From Novosphingobium indicum (GTDB taxonomy: Bacteria; Pseudomonadota; Alphaproteobacteria; Sphingomonadales; Sphingomonadaceae), in NCBI RefSeq assembly GCF_014645195.1, contig NZ_BMLK01000002.1, forward strand, positions 248,001-312,000: a stretch of DNA of 64,000 bases, in the 5' to 3' direction. Under the pieces are notes generated by a model that worked only from the letters and a program-made list of their open reading frames with translations, was not told where the DNA came from and searched no databases. Each line of letters begins with the position of its first letter. Position 1 is the stretch's first letter. Position numbers and translations under genes: made by a program. Shown piece by piece: positions 44,376-53,925 of the stretch.

Positions 44376-44410
44376 ATGATAGCTTGCTTGAAAAATGTAG
44401 CAAGCGCTTG
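44376..44410 (-). promoter_or_regulatory. Predicted amidohydrolase promoter with CAAGCGCTTG operator-like palindrome
   Basis: On the minus strand TTGCTA (44403-44398) and TATCAT (44381-44376) are 16 nt apart. The -35 box overlaps the palindrome CAAGCGCTTG (44401-44410), whose central CG and AAGCGCTT core are of the LacI-family operator type. A LacI-type gene occurs at 55849-56853. The link is inference. Confidence 0.45.
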
Positions 44411-44528
44411 GTTTTTGCATTGGCGCTGCCGTGAAAGTCTATCCTTGTGGCGCCTTGGACAGGTTGAAGGCGGCGCTGCTTGTGACATAACGCTGCAAAC
44501 GAGAGCGTAGCGGGGGAGACAGGTGTCC

Positions 44529-45632
44529 ATGCTCTATGACGAGGGGCAGCATGCCATGGCGGAGGAAACCCGCCGCGTACTGGCGGCGCGGACCGACCGC
44601 ACGCGCCTGCTCGAACTGCTCGATCGCACGGGCGCATGGGACGAGGCTTTCTGGGCGACGGCCGTGGAGCAAGGCTGGACGGCGCTTGCCGTGCCGGAAG
44701 AGTTCGGGGGCCTCGGACTGGGCCTGATCGAACTGGGGCTGGTCGCTCAGGAAGCGGGCCGTGTCGTATCAGGGGCGCCTTTCCTGACGTATGGCCATGG
44801 CGCCGTCTGTGCGCTGCTGGCCAGCGATGACGAAGACCTGCTGGCCACGTGGCTGCCCCGTCTGGCGAAAGGCGAGGTCAAGGCTGCTGTCGCGTTCGCC
44901 GAGGACGATGGCGCGATGCCGGCAGCCCCATCGGTCGAATACCGCGATGGCCGCCTCCATGGTACCAAGGGTGGCGTTGCTTGCGGGTTGGCAGCGGACA
45001 TAGCCATCGTTTCAGCGTCCTCCCCGGACGGTATGGTGCTGGCACTTGTGGACCTCGGGCAGGCAAGCGGCGACGAACTGCAGCGCAGGGCCATCGGCAG
45101 CTTCGACAACGGCCGGCTTTTTGCTGACATGACTTTCAGCGGAGCCCCGGCAACCGTGCTGGAGGCAGGCGATGCGGCGGAGGAGGCCGCGCTCGACCTT
45201 CAGGCGCAGATGGCCGTGCTTACCGCCCATGAGCAGACCGGTGGCGCCGAGGCGATGATGCTGGCCGCGCGCGACTATGCGCTGGAGCGCAAGGCATTCG
45301 GCCAGCCGATCGGCGCGTTTCAGTCGGTGAAGCACCGGCTCGCCGAGATGTATGGCCTCGTCGAGATCGCGCGGGCCAACTGCATTCACGCGGCGGCGCG
45401 GCAGGGGGAGGGCGACTTTCTCGAGGCCGCTGCCTGCGCACGGCTGAGTGCCATAGAGGCCTATGACACCGCGACCCGCGATGCGGTGCAGATCCACGGC
45501 GGCTCGGGCGTGACATGGGATGGTGGCTTGCATCTGCACATGCGCCGGGCCCGCAGCCTCGCTATCGAGCTAGGCAACGCCCTGTTCTGGGAAGACCTGC
45601 TCGCTACCGAACTGACGGGAGAACCGGCATGA
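44529..45632 (+). CDS. Acyl-CoA dehydrogenase, smaller subunit of a likely heteromeric pair
   Basis: A 367-residue acyl-CoA dehydrogenase fold protein: N-terminal helices, FAD middle domain, C-terminal QIHGGSGVTWDGGLHLHMRRA. The C-terminal pattern lacks the usual YEGT-type motif and resembles the non-catalytic partner (FadE28-like) in heterotetrameric dehydrogenases. It overlaps the next dehydrogenase gene by four bases. ATG 44529 or GTG 44523 may start it. Likely introduces a double bond into a bulky acyl-CoA. Confidence 0.88.
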   Translation: MLYDEGQHAMAEETRRVLAARTDRTRLLELLDRTGAWDEAFWATAVEQGWTALAVPEEFGGLGLGLIELGLVAQEAGRVVSGAPFLTYGHGAVCALLASDDEDLLATWLPRLAKGEVKAAVAFAEDDGAMPAAPSVEYRDGRLHGTKGGVACGLAADIAIVSASSPDGMVLALVDLGQASGDELQRRAIGSFDNGRLFADMTFSGAPATVLEAGDAAEEAALDLQAQMAVLTAHEQTGGAEAMMLAARDYALERKAFGQPIGAFQSVKHRLAEMYGLVEIARANCIHAAARQGEGDFLEAAACARLSAIEAYDTATRDAVQIHGGSGVTWDGGLHLHMRRARSLAIELGNALFWEDLLATELTGEPA

Positions 45633-46834
45633 CCGATCTCGATGCATGGCAGGAACGCAGTCGGGCATGGCTGGCCTCGGTCGCTCCGGAATTCGGGCGC
45701 GAAGCCCGCGCCGGTCTGTCGCAGGACGAGGATCTTGCGGTGGGTCGCCGGTACATGGCCGCCAAGTACGACGCTGGTTTCTCGGGTATCACCATCCCGG
45801 TCGAGTTCGGTGGGCAGGGGCTCTCACCACTGCACAAGGTTCTGTTCGAAACGCTGGAAGCGCAGGCGGCCATGCCGATCGGCTACTTCGGGGTTTCCAC
45901 TGCGATGCCGCTGCCGATCCTCATCCGCTATTGCGACGACAAGGACTGGGTGCGCGAACGCATTGTCGCAGCGCTCAAGGGCGAGGAAATCTGGTGCCAG
46001 CTTTTTTCCGAGCCCGCAGCCGGGTCGGACCTGGCCGGCCTGCGCACCAAGGCCGAGCAAGGCGGAGAGGGCTGGACGATCAACGGCCAGAAGCTCTGGA
46101 CGACTTTCGCGCAGTATTCGGACTACGGCATCCTCATTGCCCGGTCCGATCCCGCTTTGCCCAAGCACAAGGGGCTCACGTTCTTCTGGATCGACATGAA
46201 GGCACCGGGTGTCACGGTACGCCCGTTCCGGCTCGCGAACGGCGATATCCAGTGCAACGAGGTGTTCTTCGACGACGTGGCCGTGGCCGACAGCCAGCGG
46301 CTCGGGCCGGTTGGTGGCGGGTTCTCGGTGGCGATGGCGACACTGATGATTGAGCGTTATGCGGCCTCCGATGCCGATGGCTTCGGGCCGCCCATCGGCG
46401 CGTTCGTCGAGCTGCTCCGTTCGCACACGATCAACGGCAGGCCGGCCTTGCGGGACGGACGCGTGCGTTCGGTGATCGCGCGCAATCACGCCCTGCGGCA
46501 GGGCCTCGATTCCATCCGTCGCCGTGCGATGCTGATCATGGAGGCAGGGCAGGAGCCGGGGCCGGAAGGCGCGCTCAACAAGCTGTTCTCGGTGCGCAGC
46601 CGGCAGAAGCTGTCGGAGCTGGCGCTCGATCTGCAGGGAAGCGCAGGGCTGGCTTATACTGAGGGCGCCTATACCAAGGCGGACTGGGCTGCGAGCTGGA
46701 TCGGCGCGCCGACCATGCGTCAGGCCGGGGGAGCGGACGAAATGCTGCTTAATACCATCGCCGAGAAGATATTGGGCCTGCCGCAGGACCATCGCCCGGA
46801 CAAAGGTGTCCCATTCAATCAGATTCCGGCCTAG
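45629..46834 (+). CDS. Acyl-CoA dehydrogenase, larger subunit of a likely heteromeric pair
   Basis: A 401-residue acyl-CoA dehydrogenase with FAD-binding CQLFSEPAAGSDLAGL, LWTTFAQYSDYGI and the C-terminal RQAGGADEMLLNTIAEKILGLP, typical of FadE29-type subunits. Translational coupling to the preceding dehydrogenase gene suggests an alpha2beta2 enzyme as used for steroid side chains and other bulky acyl groups. Confidence 0.9.
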   Translation: MTDLDAWQERSRAWLASVAPEFGREARAGLSQDEDLAVGRRYMAAKYDAGFSGITIPVEFGGQGLSPLHKVLFETLEAQAAMPIGYFGVSTAMPLPILIRYCDDKDWVRERIVAALKGEEIWCQLFSEPAAGSDLAGLRTKAEQGGEGWTINGQKLWTTFAQYSDYGILIARSDPALPKHKGLTFFWIDMKAPGVTVRPFRLANGDIQCNEVFFDDVAVADSQRLGPVGGGFSVAMATLMIERYAASDADGFGPPIGAFVELLRSHTINGRPALRDGRVRSVIARNHALRQGLDSIRRRAMLIMEAGQEPGPEGALNKLFSVRSRQKLSELALDLQGSAGLAYTEGAYTKADWAASWIGAPTMRQAGGADEMLLNTIAEKILGLPQDHRPDKGVPFNQIPA

Positions 46835-46870
46835 GGCCTCCATTACGCGAATTCAGGGGAGTACACAGGA

Positions 46871-47851
46871 ATGGCATTCAAGACCCGCGTTACCGAGATG
46901 CTCGGCATAGAACACCCGATCGTTCAGGGTGGCATGCAGGGCGTGGGCCTTGCGGAACTGGCCAGCGCGGTTTCGAATGCGGGCGGCCTCGGCACGCTGA
47001 CGGCGCTGACCCAGCCCAGCCCGGAAGCGCTGCGCGAAGAGATCGAGCGCTGCCGTTCGATGACGGACAAGCCGTTTGCCGTGAACATCACCGTGCTGCC
47101 GACGATCCTGCCGCCCGACTATGCCGGCTATGCCAAGGCCGCGATCGAGGGCGGTGTGAAGATCATCGAGACGGCCGGCACCCAGCAGGTGCGCGAGATC
47201 TGGGAGATGGCAAAGCCGCATGGCATCACAATCCTCCACAAGTGCACCGCCGTCCGCCACGCGCTCTCGGCCGAGCGCCATGGCTGCGACATGATCTCGA
47301 TCGACGGCTTCGAATGCGCGGGTCACCCCGGTGAGGACGACATTCCCGGCCTGATCCTGATCCCTTCGGCCGCGGATAAGGTGAAGATCCCGATGCTCGC
47401 TTCGGGCGGGATCGGTGACGGACGCGGTCTGGTTGCGGCACTGGCGCTGGGCGCGGAAGGTATCAACATGGGCACGCGCTTCTGCGCTACCAAGGAAGCG
47501 CCGATCCACGACAATATCAAGCAGCTCTACGTCGATAACGACGAGCGCGGCACCAACCTCATTTTCCGCAAGTTCAAGAACACCGCACGCGTTGGCAAGA
47601 ACTCCGTATCGGACAAGGTGGTCGAGATATCGGCCCAGCCTGACGCGACATTCGAGGATATCAAGCCCTATGTCGCCGGCGCGGTCGGTCGCGAGATGCT
47701 CAAGTCCGGCGATGTCGATCAGGGCATCTTCTGGGCCGGCATGGTCCAGGGCCTCATTCACGACATCCCGAGTTGCAAGGACCTGATCGAAAAGATCGTT
47801 GGCGATGCCGAGGAAATCGTGAAGGGCCGTTTCGGCGCGATGCTGGGCTGA
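46871..47851 (+). CDS. Nitronate monooxygenase / 2-nitropropane dioxygenase-like flavoprotein
   Basis: A 326-residue FMN-dependent TIM barrel. N-terminal IEHPIVQGGMQGVG and LASAVSNAGGLGTLTA, the catalytic histidine in FECAGHPGEDD and the phosphate-binding LASGGIGDGRGL are typical. Members act on nitronates or reduce enoyl/quinone substrates, and in beta-oxidation clusters they are often enoyl-CoA reductase-like. Here its place 36 nt after two acyl-CoA dehydrogenases suggests a role on a CoA thioester rather than on nitro compounds. Confidence 0.87.
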   Translation: MAFKTRVTEMLGIEHPIVQGGMQGVGLAELASAVSNAGGLGTLTALTQPSPEALREEIERCRSMTDKPFAVNITVLPTILPPDYAGYAKAAIEGGVKIIETAGTQQVREIWEMAKPHGITILHKCTAVRHALSAERHGCDMISIDGFECAGHPGEDDIPGLILIPSAADKVKIPMLASGGIGDGRGLVAALALGAEGINMGTRFCATKEAPIHDNIKQLYVDNDERGTNLIFRKFKNTARVGKNSVSDKVVEISAQPDATFEDIKPYVAGAVGREMLKSGDVDQGIFWAGMVQGLIHDIPSCKDLIEKIVGDAEEIVKGRFGAMLG

Positions 47852-47963
47852 TAGCGTCTGCGTGACCTTTGCCGTTGCCAAGCCACGCTTCCTGCGGCGG
47901 CTCGCAACGGCGGTGAACGAAAAGGCTGCTTTGCCGAAGGGCAGTCTGAACGGAGAGAATTGA

Positions 47964-48746
47964 ATGGCTTACGAGCATATCCTCTACAGCGTCGAGGACG
48001 GCGTCGCCCGCATTTCGCTGAACGATCCCAAGACCATGAATGGCGTTACGGAAGCCATGGGCCACGAAATGGTCGCTGCTTTCGATCGCGCGGCGAAAGA
48101 AGCGCGCGCCGTCCTGGTGACGGGTGAGGGCAAGGGGTTCTGCTCTGGCGCCAATCTCGCGGCGGCGAAGGACATGCTCGACGATCCGATGCGCGATGTC
48201 GGCGGTCAGCTCGATCGTGCGTTCAATCCGGTGATCATGGCGATCAAGCGGATGGAGCAGCCGGTCATCACCGCGATCCGCGGCCCGGCTGCGGGCTTCG
48301 GTGCCGGTCTGGCGGCAGCGGGCGATATCGTGCTCATGGCCGACGATGCCTTCTTCTTCTGTGCTTTCTGCCATGTCGGCCTCGTCCCCGATGGTGGCGC
48401 GACATATCTGCTGGCGCAGGCGGTTGGCCGCGTGCGCGCCATGCGGATGATGCTGCTGGGCGAAAAGATCGACGCCCAAACTGCGTTAGACTGGGGCCTT
48501 GCCACCAAGGTCGTGCCTGAAGCCGATCTCGATGCCGAAGCGATGAAGATCGCCAAGTCGCTGGCCTCCGGGCCGCGTTCGCTGGGCATGATCAAGCGGA
48601 TGGCGTGGGATGCGCTCGATTCCAGCCTTGAAACCGCGCTTCAGGCGGAGCGTCGCGGGCAGCGCGATGCCGGCCGTACCGAGGACTTCCTCGAAGGCGT
48701 TTCCGCATTCGTCGAGAAGCGCAAGCCGGTATTCAAGGGTCGCTGA
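47964..48746 (+). CDS. Crotonase-family enoyl-CoA hydratase/isomerase, PaaG-like
   Basis: A 260-residue crotonase. Oxyanion-hole loop GFCSGANL and GPAAGFGAGLA are present. Both glutamates of true hydratases are absent; the segment reads FCHVGLVPDGGATYLL, where Asp matches the catalytic aspartate of PaaG-type enoyl-CoA isomerases (IGLVPDSG). An isomerase or epoxide-oxepin type reaction is more likely than hydration. GGAGAG precedes the ATG. Confidence 0.87.
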   Translation: MAYEHILYSVEDGVARISLNDPKTMNGVTEAMGHEMVAAFDRAAKEARAVLVTGEGKGFCSGANLAAAKDMLDDPMRDVGGQLDRAFNPVIMAIKRMEQPVITAIRGPAAGFGAGLAAAGDIVLMADDAFFFCAFCHVGLVPDGGATYLLAQAVGRVRAMRMMLLGEKIDAQTALDWGLATKVVPEADLDAEAMKIAKSLASGPRSLGMIKRMAWDALDSSLETALQAERRGQRDAGRTEDFLEGVSAFVEKRKPVFKGR

Positions 48747-48935
48747 TCGCGGCGCCCTGCGCTTCTTGCAGCACGTTGAAAGAAAAGAACCTCTGCTTCT
48801 ACAAAAATTGCAGAATCCCGCATCTGCAGCCTTGCACGTCGCGGACTGCGTCTGCACAGTCCCTTCATTCGGCCAGAGCATGTGCGATACATCGCGCTGG
48901 CTCCTGCATGGGTTACGCACAGGGGATATCTGCGG

Positions 48936-50444
48936 ATGAATGATCTCAACATGGCGGCGGCTGTCGCCGGCCAGATTGAAGCCGGGCCGAGTCTGATAGA
49001 CCGGATTACCAACATTTCCGACTTCATCTGGGGTGGTACCTGGGATGGCGCGGAAGTGCTGCCGTTTCCTCCCATGGTGATCATTCTGCTCGGTGTCGGT
49101 CTCTACATGATGATCGGCCTGAGGTTCTATCCGCTACGCCAGCTCGGCAGCGCTTTCGCCGGCCTGTTTACGGGGCGCAAGGGTAGCGGCTCGGGTGAAA
49201 TCAGCCCGTTCGCCGCCTTGTCGACGGCTCTTTCAGGGCAGGTCGGCACCGGCAACATGGCGGGTGTGGCAACGGCGCTGGCTCTGGGCGGACCGGGCGC
49301 GATCTTCTGGATGTGGGTGACGGCGCTGATCGGAATGGCGCTGGCCTTCGCGGAAGGCTCGCTGGCAATCCGCTTCCGTGAGAAGGGCCCCGAAGGCCAC
49401 TGGCGCGGCGGCCCGATGACTTACATCGTCAAGGGGCTGGGGCCGAAGTGGACGTGGCTCGCGATCCTCTTCTGCATCGGCACGCTCTGTTCGACGATCA
49501 TCACCGGCAACGTGATTCAGGCGAACGCCGTGGCCGATTCCATGAACGAGCTGTTCGGCATCCAGGAATGGCTGGGCGGGGTGATCGCGGCGGTCGCGGT
49601 GTTCATCGTCATCATCGGTGGCATCAAGTCCATCGGTGCCGTGGCCGAGAAGGTCGTGCCGCTCATGGCCGCCGCCTATATCGCCATGGCTTTGCTCGCG
49701 ATCCTGCTCGACATTCGCGACATACCTGAGACGTTCGGCCGCATCTTTGGCGGTGCATTTTCAGCGCAGTCGGCAGCAGGCGGTTTCGTAGGCGCCGGGA
49801 TCATGCTGGCGCTGCGGGCCGGTGTCGCGCGCGGCCTGTTTTCCAATGAGGCAGGGCAGGGCACGACGCCGATGGCCCACGCGGTCGCGCAGACCGACGA
49901 TCCGCGTGTGCAGGGCCGAATGGCGATGCTCGGCACCTTCATCGACACGGTCGTGATCTGCACCATGACTGCGCTGGTCATCCTGACAGTCGAAGGTGAT
50001 TTCGTCGGCAATGGTCAGGCCGTCAAGCACGCCTGGCAGTCCGACCTCACCGGCTTCGCGATGACCTCGGGCGCATTTGCCGCGGCATTCCCGACGCAGA
50101 TCGGCGGCGTCGCCATCGGTTCGGTGGTCGCCTCGATCGCGCTGATCCTCTTCGTTTTTTCGACGCTTCTCACGTTCAGCTATTACGGCGAGCGTGCGAT
50201 CACCTTCCTCTACGACCGCGTTCCCGGTGCCAATGCCCGGGGCGAGAAGATCCTGCACATGGCTTGGCGCGTGATCTGGTGTTTCGGCGTGGTCATCGGC
50301 GCGAGCCAGCCGCTGCAACTCGTCTGGCGTCTCGGCGACATCTCCAACGCCTTCATGGCGCTGCCCAACCTGCTGGCGCTGGCGCTGCTCTCTGGGGTGG
50401 TCTTCAAGATCGCCAGAGGCGAGAAGCCGGCCGCCTTGGTTTGA
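48936..50444 (+). CDS. Sodium:alanine/glycine symporter (AGCS family)
   Basis: A 502-residue symporter with about eleven hydrophobic helices. AGCS marks are clear: ALSTALSGQVGTGNMAGVAT, WRGGPMTYIVKGLG, GLFSNEAGQGTTPMAHA. It imports a small amino acid with sodium. ATG 48936 follows AGGGG. Ends before a strong hairpin terminator. Its link to the CoA pathway nearby is uncertain. Confidence 0.93.
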   Translation: MNDLNMAAAVAGQIEAGPSLIDRITNISDFIWGGTWDGAEVLPFPPMVIILLGVGLYMMIGLRFYPLRQLGSAFAGLFTGRKGSGSGEISPFAALSTALSGQVGTGNMAGVATALALGGPGAIFWMWVTALIGMALAFAEGSLAIRFREKGPEGHWRGGPMTYIVKGLGPKWTWLAILFCIGTLCSTIITGNVIQANAVADSMNELFGIQEWLGGVIAAVAVFIVIIGGIKSIGAVAEKVVPLMAAAYIAMALLAILLDIRDIPETFGRIFGGAFSAQSAAGGFVGAGIMLALRAGVARGLFSNEAGQGTTPMAHAVAQTDDPRVQGRMAMLGTFIDTVVICTMTALVILTVEGDFVGNGQAVKHAWQSDLTGFAMTSGAFAAAFPTQIGGVAIGSVVASIALILFVFSTLLTFSYYGERAITFLYDRVPGANARGEKILHMAWRVIWCFGVVIGASQPLQLVWRLGDISNAFMALPNLLALALLSGVVFKIARGEKPAALV

Positions 50445-50467
50445 CCGGTCACAGGAACTGAAAACCA

Positions 50468-50513
50468 AAACGCCGGGCGGCTACCGGCTTCTGGTCCGTA
50501 GCGCCCGGCGTTT
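50468..50513. terminator. Bidirectional hairpin terminator between converging genes
   Basis: AAACGCCGGGCGGCTAC (50468-50484) pairs with GTAGCGCCCGGCGTTT (50498-50513) with one bulged G. A-rich and T-rich flanks exist on both sides, so it can end the symporter transcript and the converging CoA-transferase transcript. Confidence 0.85.
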
Positions 50514-50533
50514 CTGTTTGCGCTTGTCGCAGA

Positions 50534-51775
50534 TCAGATGATCTTCATCTCTTTCAGCTCGGCAATGCGCTCGGCGCTGTAGCCGAGCTCGCCCAGCACT
50601 TCGTCGTTGTGTTCGCCCAGCATTGGCGGCGCCATGCGGATGGTTGCCGGGCTGGCGGACATCTTGGCCAGCGGGCTCTCGATAAGGTCGACATAACCCG
50701 CGGCAGCATGGGCGTGCGGGGTGCGGGCGCGCAATTCGCGGTGCTTGACCTGCACGTCCTCCCAGACGTCGGACAATTCGTTGTACTTGGCCGCTGGAAT
50801 GCCGACGCCGTCGAGCATTTCCTGAACCTTTGCCGTGGTGAACTGGCCGCTCCAGGCGTTGATGATGTCCATCAGCTCGGCGCGGTTGGTCTTGCCGCGC
50901 TTGAAGTTGCTGTCGAAGCGTTCGTCGGTGAACAGCTCGGGCTGTTCCATCAGTACCGTCAGGCGGCGGTAGTGTTCGTCGGTGCCGGCGGTCAGGTAGA
51001 TGATGCCGTCCGAGCAGTAGATCAGGTCGGCCGGTCCGCCGCCGTTGCCGCCGTTGCCGAGGCGCGGCGGGGCGTTTCCGCTGATCAGGTAGTCCTGCAT
51101 GATGTGGCTGACCATCGCGACCGAGCTGTCGAGCAGGGCGATGTCGATGTACTGCCCTTCGCCGCTCTGGTTGCGGTACATGAGCGCGCCCATGATCGCG
51201 AGCGCGGTGTTGTGGCCGGTGACGAAGTCGACAAGGCTGGGGCCGGTCTTGAGCGGGCCGGCGCCGGGCTGGCCGTCAGGGATGCCGGTCACGGCCATCA
51301 TGCCGCCGGTCGCCTGGAAGAGCCCATCGTAACCGGGCCGCGCGGCCATCGGGCCGTCCTGTCCAAAGCCGGTGACCGAGCAGTAGATGAGGCGAGGGTT
51401 GATCGCCTTCAGGCTCTCGTAGTCGAGGCCGAAGCGCTTGAGATCGCCGACCTTGTAGTTTTCGATCAGGACGTCGGCGGTTTCGACCAGTTTCCTGATC
51501 ACTTCCTGCCCTTCCGGCTTTGAGTGATTGAGCGTGATCGATCGCTTGTTGCGGTTGGAAACGGTGAAGAAGCTGGAATGGCGCGTTTCGATGCCGTCCT
51601 TGCCCTCAACCCACGAGAAACCGTACCCGCGCCCGTCGTCGCCCACGCCGGGGCGCTCGATCTTGATGACGTCGGCGCCGAGGTCGCCGAGGATCTGGGC
51701 ACCGACGGGCGCCGCGAAGACGCGGCTCATGTCGATGACACGGATGCCCTCAAGGGCGCTCTTCTTGGTGCTCAT
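50534..51775 (-). CDS. CaiB/BaiF family CoA-transferase
   Basis: A 413-residue class III CoA-transferase that moves CoA between carboxylic acids. N-terminal Rossmann region VIDMSRVFAAPVGAQILGDL and ADVIKIERPG, catalytic aspartate in GPSLVDFVTGHNTA, and GQYIDIALLDS are visible. GAGGA precedes the ATG. It may activate the pathway acid. Ends at the shared terminator with the symporter. Confidence 0.93.
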   Translation of the reverse strand: MSTKKSALEGIRVIDMSRVFAAPVGAQILGDLGADVIKIERPGVGDDGRGYGFSWVEGKDGIETRHSSFFTVSNRNKRSITLNHSKPEGQEVIRKLVETADVLIENYKVGDLKRFGLDYESLKAINPRLIYCSVTGFGQDGPMAARPGYDGLFQATGGMMAVTGIPDGQPGAGPLKTGPSLVDFVTGHNTALAIMGALMYRNQSGEGQYIDIALLDSSVAMVSHIMQDYLISGNAPPRLGNGGNGGGPADLIYCSDGIIYLTAGTDEHYRRLTVLMEQPELFTDERFDSNFKRGKTNRAELMDIINAWSGQFTTAKVQEMLDGVGIPAAKYNELSDVWEDVQVKHRELRARTPHAHAAAGYVDLIESPLAKMSASPATIRMAPPMLGEHNDEVLGELGYSAERIAELKEMKII

Positions 51776-51991
51776 GGTATCCTCGCCGAATGATTGTGAT
51801 CGGGGCTGTTCTCAGAATCGAATTGCCCTTGTCCCTAAACGCCCCTTCCGCCGGGGTGAAGAGGGTAGCTGCCCAACGGTGTTGTTGATTATACGCTGGA
51901 ACGTCGGAATTCGCCGGGGCGGCTCGACCCATACCGGGCGGGCGGCTATCGCAACGCCGATTTGGATTTATCGAGGCGCAGGAGCAGGAAG

Positions 51992-52774
51992 ATGAAGGTA
52001 GCGATCATTACGGGTGCAGGCAGCGGCATCGGGCTCGCCACGGCGAAGATCCTGCATGGCGAAGGTTTCGCGATCGTCGGTGTCGGCCGCAGCAAGGACA
52101 AGCTGGCGACGCTCGAGGCCGAGATCGGCAATCCCGATCACGTGCTGGCGATCAGCGCGGACCTGACCGATCCAGCCGCGCCGGCCAAGGTCGTCGCTCA
52201 GACCCTCGAGCGCTTCGGCCGCATCGACGCGCTGGTGAACAACGCGGGCGTCGGCAGCCCCAAGCCGCTCGACGAAACCGACGACGAGACGCTGGATTCG
52301 TTTCTCGACATCATGCTCGTGGCCCCATTCCGCCTCTGCCGCGATGTAATTCCGCACCTCAACGAAGGTGCGAGCGTGGTCAATGTGACCTCGACTTATG
52401 CCCATATCGGCGGTCGTCGCGGCGGGGCCTATTCGGCAGCCAAGGGCGGCCTCAAGTCGCTGACCGAGCATATGGCCTGCGAATACGGCCCGCGCGGTAT
52501 CCGCTCGAACTGCGTCGCACCCGGTGTGACCATGACCGACATGGTGGCCCATCGTTTCGAGGACGAGGCCTTCAAGCGCACCAACGTGGAAACCACGCCC
52601 TACACGCGCATCTCGGAGCCGGAAGACGTTGCCAACGTCATTGCGTTCCTGTGTCTGCCGGGAAGTGAAATGATCAATGGTCAGTCGATCGTCGTCGATG
52701 GCGGTTGGACCGCGACCAAGTATCTCAGCCCACGCGTGACCCGCACCAAGTGGGTCGAACCCGACGAAGCCTGA
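51992..52774 (+). CDS. Short-chain dehydrogenase/reductase
   Basis: A 260-residue classical SDR: cofactor loop TGAGSGIGLA, NNAG motif (LVNNAGVG), catalytic Ser in NVTSTYAH and Tyr-X3-Lys in YSAAKGG. The residue pattern VGRSKDKL after beta2 suggests NADP use. Oxidises or reduces a hydroxy/keto group, possibly a 3-hydroxyacyl-CoA in this cluster. Divergent from the CoA-transferase with about 216 nt between starts. Confidence 0.93.
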   Translation: MKVAIITGAGSGIGLATAKILHGEGFAIVGVGRSKDKLATLEAEIGNPDHVLAISADLTDPAAPAKVVAQTLERFGRIDALVNNAGVGSPKPLDETDDETLDSFLDIMLVAPFRLCRDVIPHLNEGASVVNVTSTYAHIGGRRGGAYSAAKGGLKSLTEHMACEYGPRGIRSNCVAPGVTMTDMVAHRFEDEAFKRTNVETTPYTRISEPEDVANVIAFLCLPGSEMINGQSIVVDGGWTATKYLSPRVTRTKWVEPDEA

Positions 52775-52780
52775 ACCAGG

Positions 52781-53734
52781 TCAGGCCCTCCGAAGCTCCG
52801 GAATGCTGGGGTGACGGCTGACGCACAGGGCCGGGCGACCCGCTCGCTTGGCCCTGTACAGAGCTGTATCGGCAGCTGCGAAAAGTTCGTCCGGGGCGGT
52901 TCCGGGAGGCGACAGGTTGAACGCCATCCCCGCGCTGAAGCCCAGTGGCAGGGATCGCCCAAGATGCCGGATGGGAGCGGCAAGCTTCGCAGTGTGCTTG
53001 CGCACGAGCGCTTCAGAAGCGCAAGGCGACATCGTTGCCGGTAGCACGATGGCAAATTCGTCCCCGCCTATGCGCGCCACCAGTCGTGCCTGGGGGAACG
53101 CATCGGCCAGTCGCTCGGCGAAGCGGGCAAGGCACAGGTCCCCGGTGGCATGGCCCCATCGATCGTTGACCGCCTTGAATGCGTTGAGGTCGAACAATAC
53201 CAGGGCTCCAACATGCCGGAGGGCATCGTCGCCACGGGTGAGATCGAGAAATTCGGCGTGGAAACGCGCCCGGTTCGCGAGACCGGTAAGCGTGTCGTTT
53301 TCGGCGAGGCGGCGGAGCCTGTCCCATTCGGCCTTTTCGGCTGTTATGTCCTGCTTCATGCCAAAAAGGCGAACGGACCGACCATTTTCGACAGCAGTTC
53401 TGGCGGTGATCCGTATCCAGCGTAGTTCGTTATCTGGGCGCCGGATCTGTGCGTCCATCGCAAAGCCGGAGCGGGACTGGATGGCCTGCGAACGCAGTCT
53501 TTCAAGCGCTTCGCGGTGCGGCTCGCGGTAGAGTTCGATCACGGCGCGGCGATCGGGGTGTCGCTCATTGGACAGGCCAAACAGATCGAACACGGCATCG
53601 GTCCACTCCAGCCGTTCGCTTGCCAGATCGCAGGACCATGCCCCCATGCCCACGAGCGCAGCCGCATCCGCCAACAGGCTGTCGCGGCAACCTTGCCTAT
53701 CTGCGCTAACCGTGCGCTCGATGTGTGCGTTCAA
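52781..53734 (-). CDS. PAS-GGDEF diguanylate cyclase
   Basis: A 317-residue cytosolic protein with an N-terminal PAS fold (about residues 25-130) and a GGDEF domain (about 140-305). The intact RIGGDEFAIVL motif and the LTGLANRARF start indicate active c-di-GMP synthesis; there is no EAL domain and no obvious RxxD inhibitory site before GGDEF. TTG 53734 is supported by GAAGGG six bases upstream. Probably unrelated to the metabolic neighbours. Confidence 0.92.
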   Translation of the reverse strand: MNAHIERTVSADRQGCRDSLLADAAALVGMGAWSCDLASERLEWTDAVFDLFGLSNERHPDRRAVIELYREPHREALERLRSQAIQSRSGFAMDAQIRRPDNELRWIRITARTAVENGRSVRLFGMKQDITAEKAEWDRLRRLAENDTLTGLANRARFHAEFLDLTRGDDALRHVGALVLFDLNAFKAVNDRWGHATGDLCLARFAERLADAFPQARLVARIGGDEFAIVLPATMSPCASEALVRKHTAKLAAPIRHLGRSLPLGFSAGMAFNLSPPGTAPDELFAAADTALYRAKRAGRPALCVSRHPSIPELRRA

Positions 53735-53925
53735 GACGCGCCCTTCACTCTCGAAGCGGGCCTCGACCCGGAAAGTTCAAAGCTACACGTAGCCCGGTAA
53801 ACGTCCTCCTAACGATGCTGCTCGAGACGGGCTTCGTGTCATCTCCGCTGCGGTCAAGACAGCGGCGTTGCGCGGGGAGGGGGCTTCATGGATAGTCCCG
53901 GCAAAATACGCGGGAGAAACAACTG

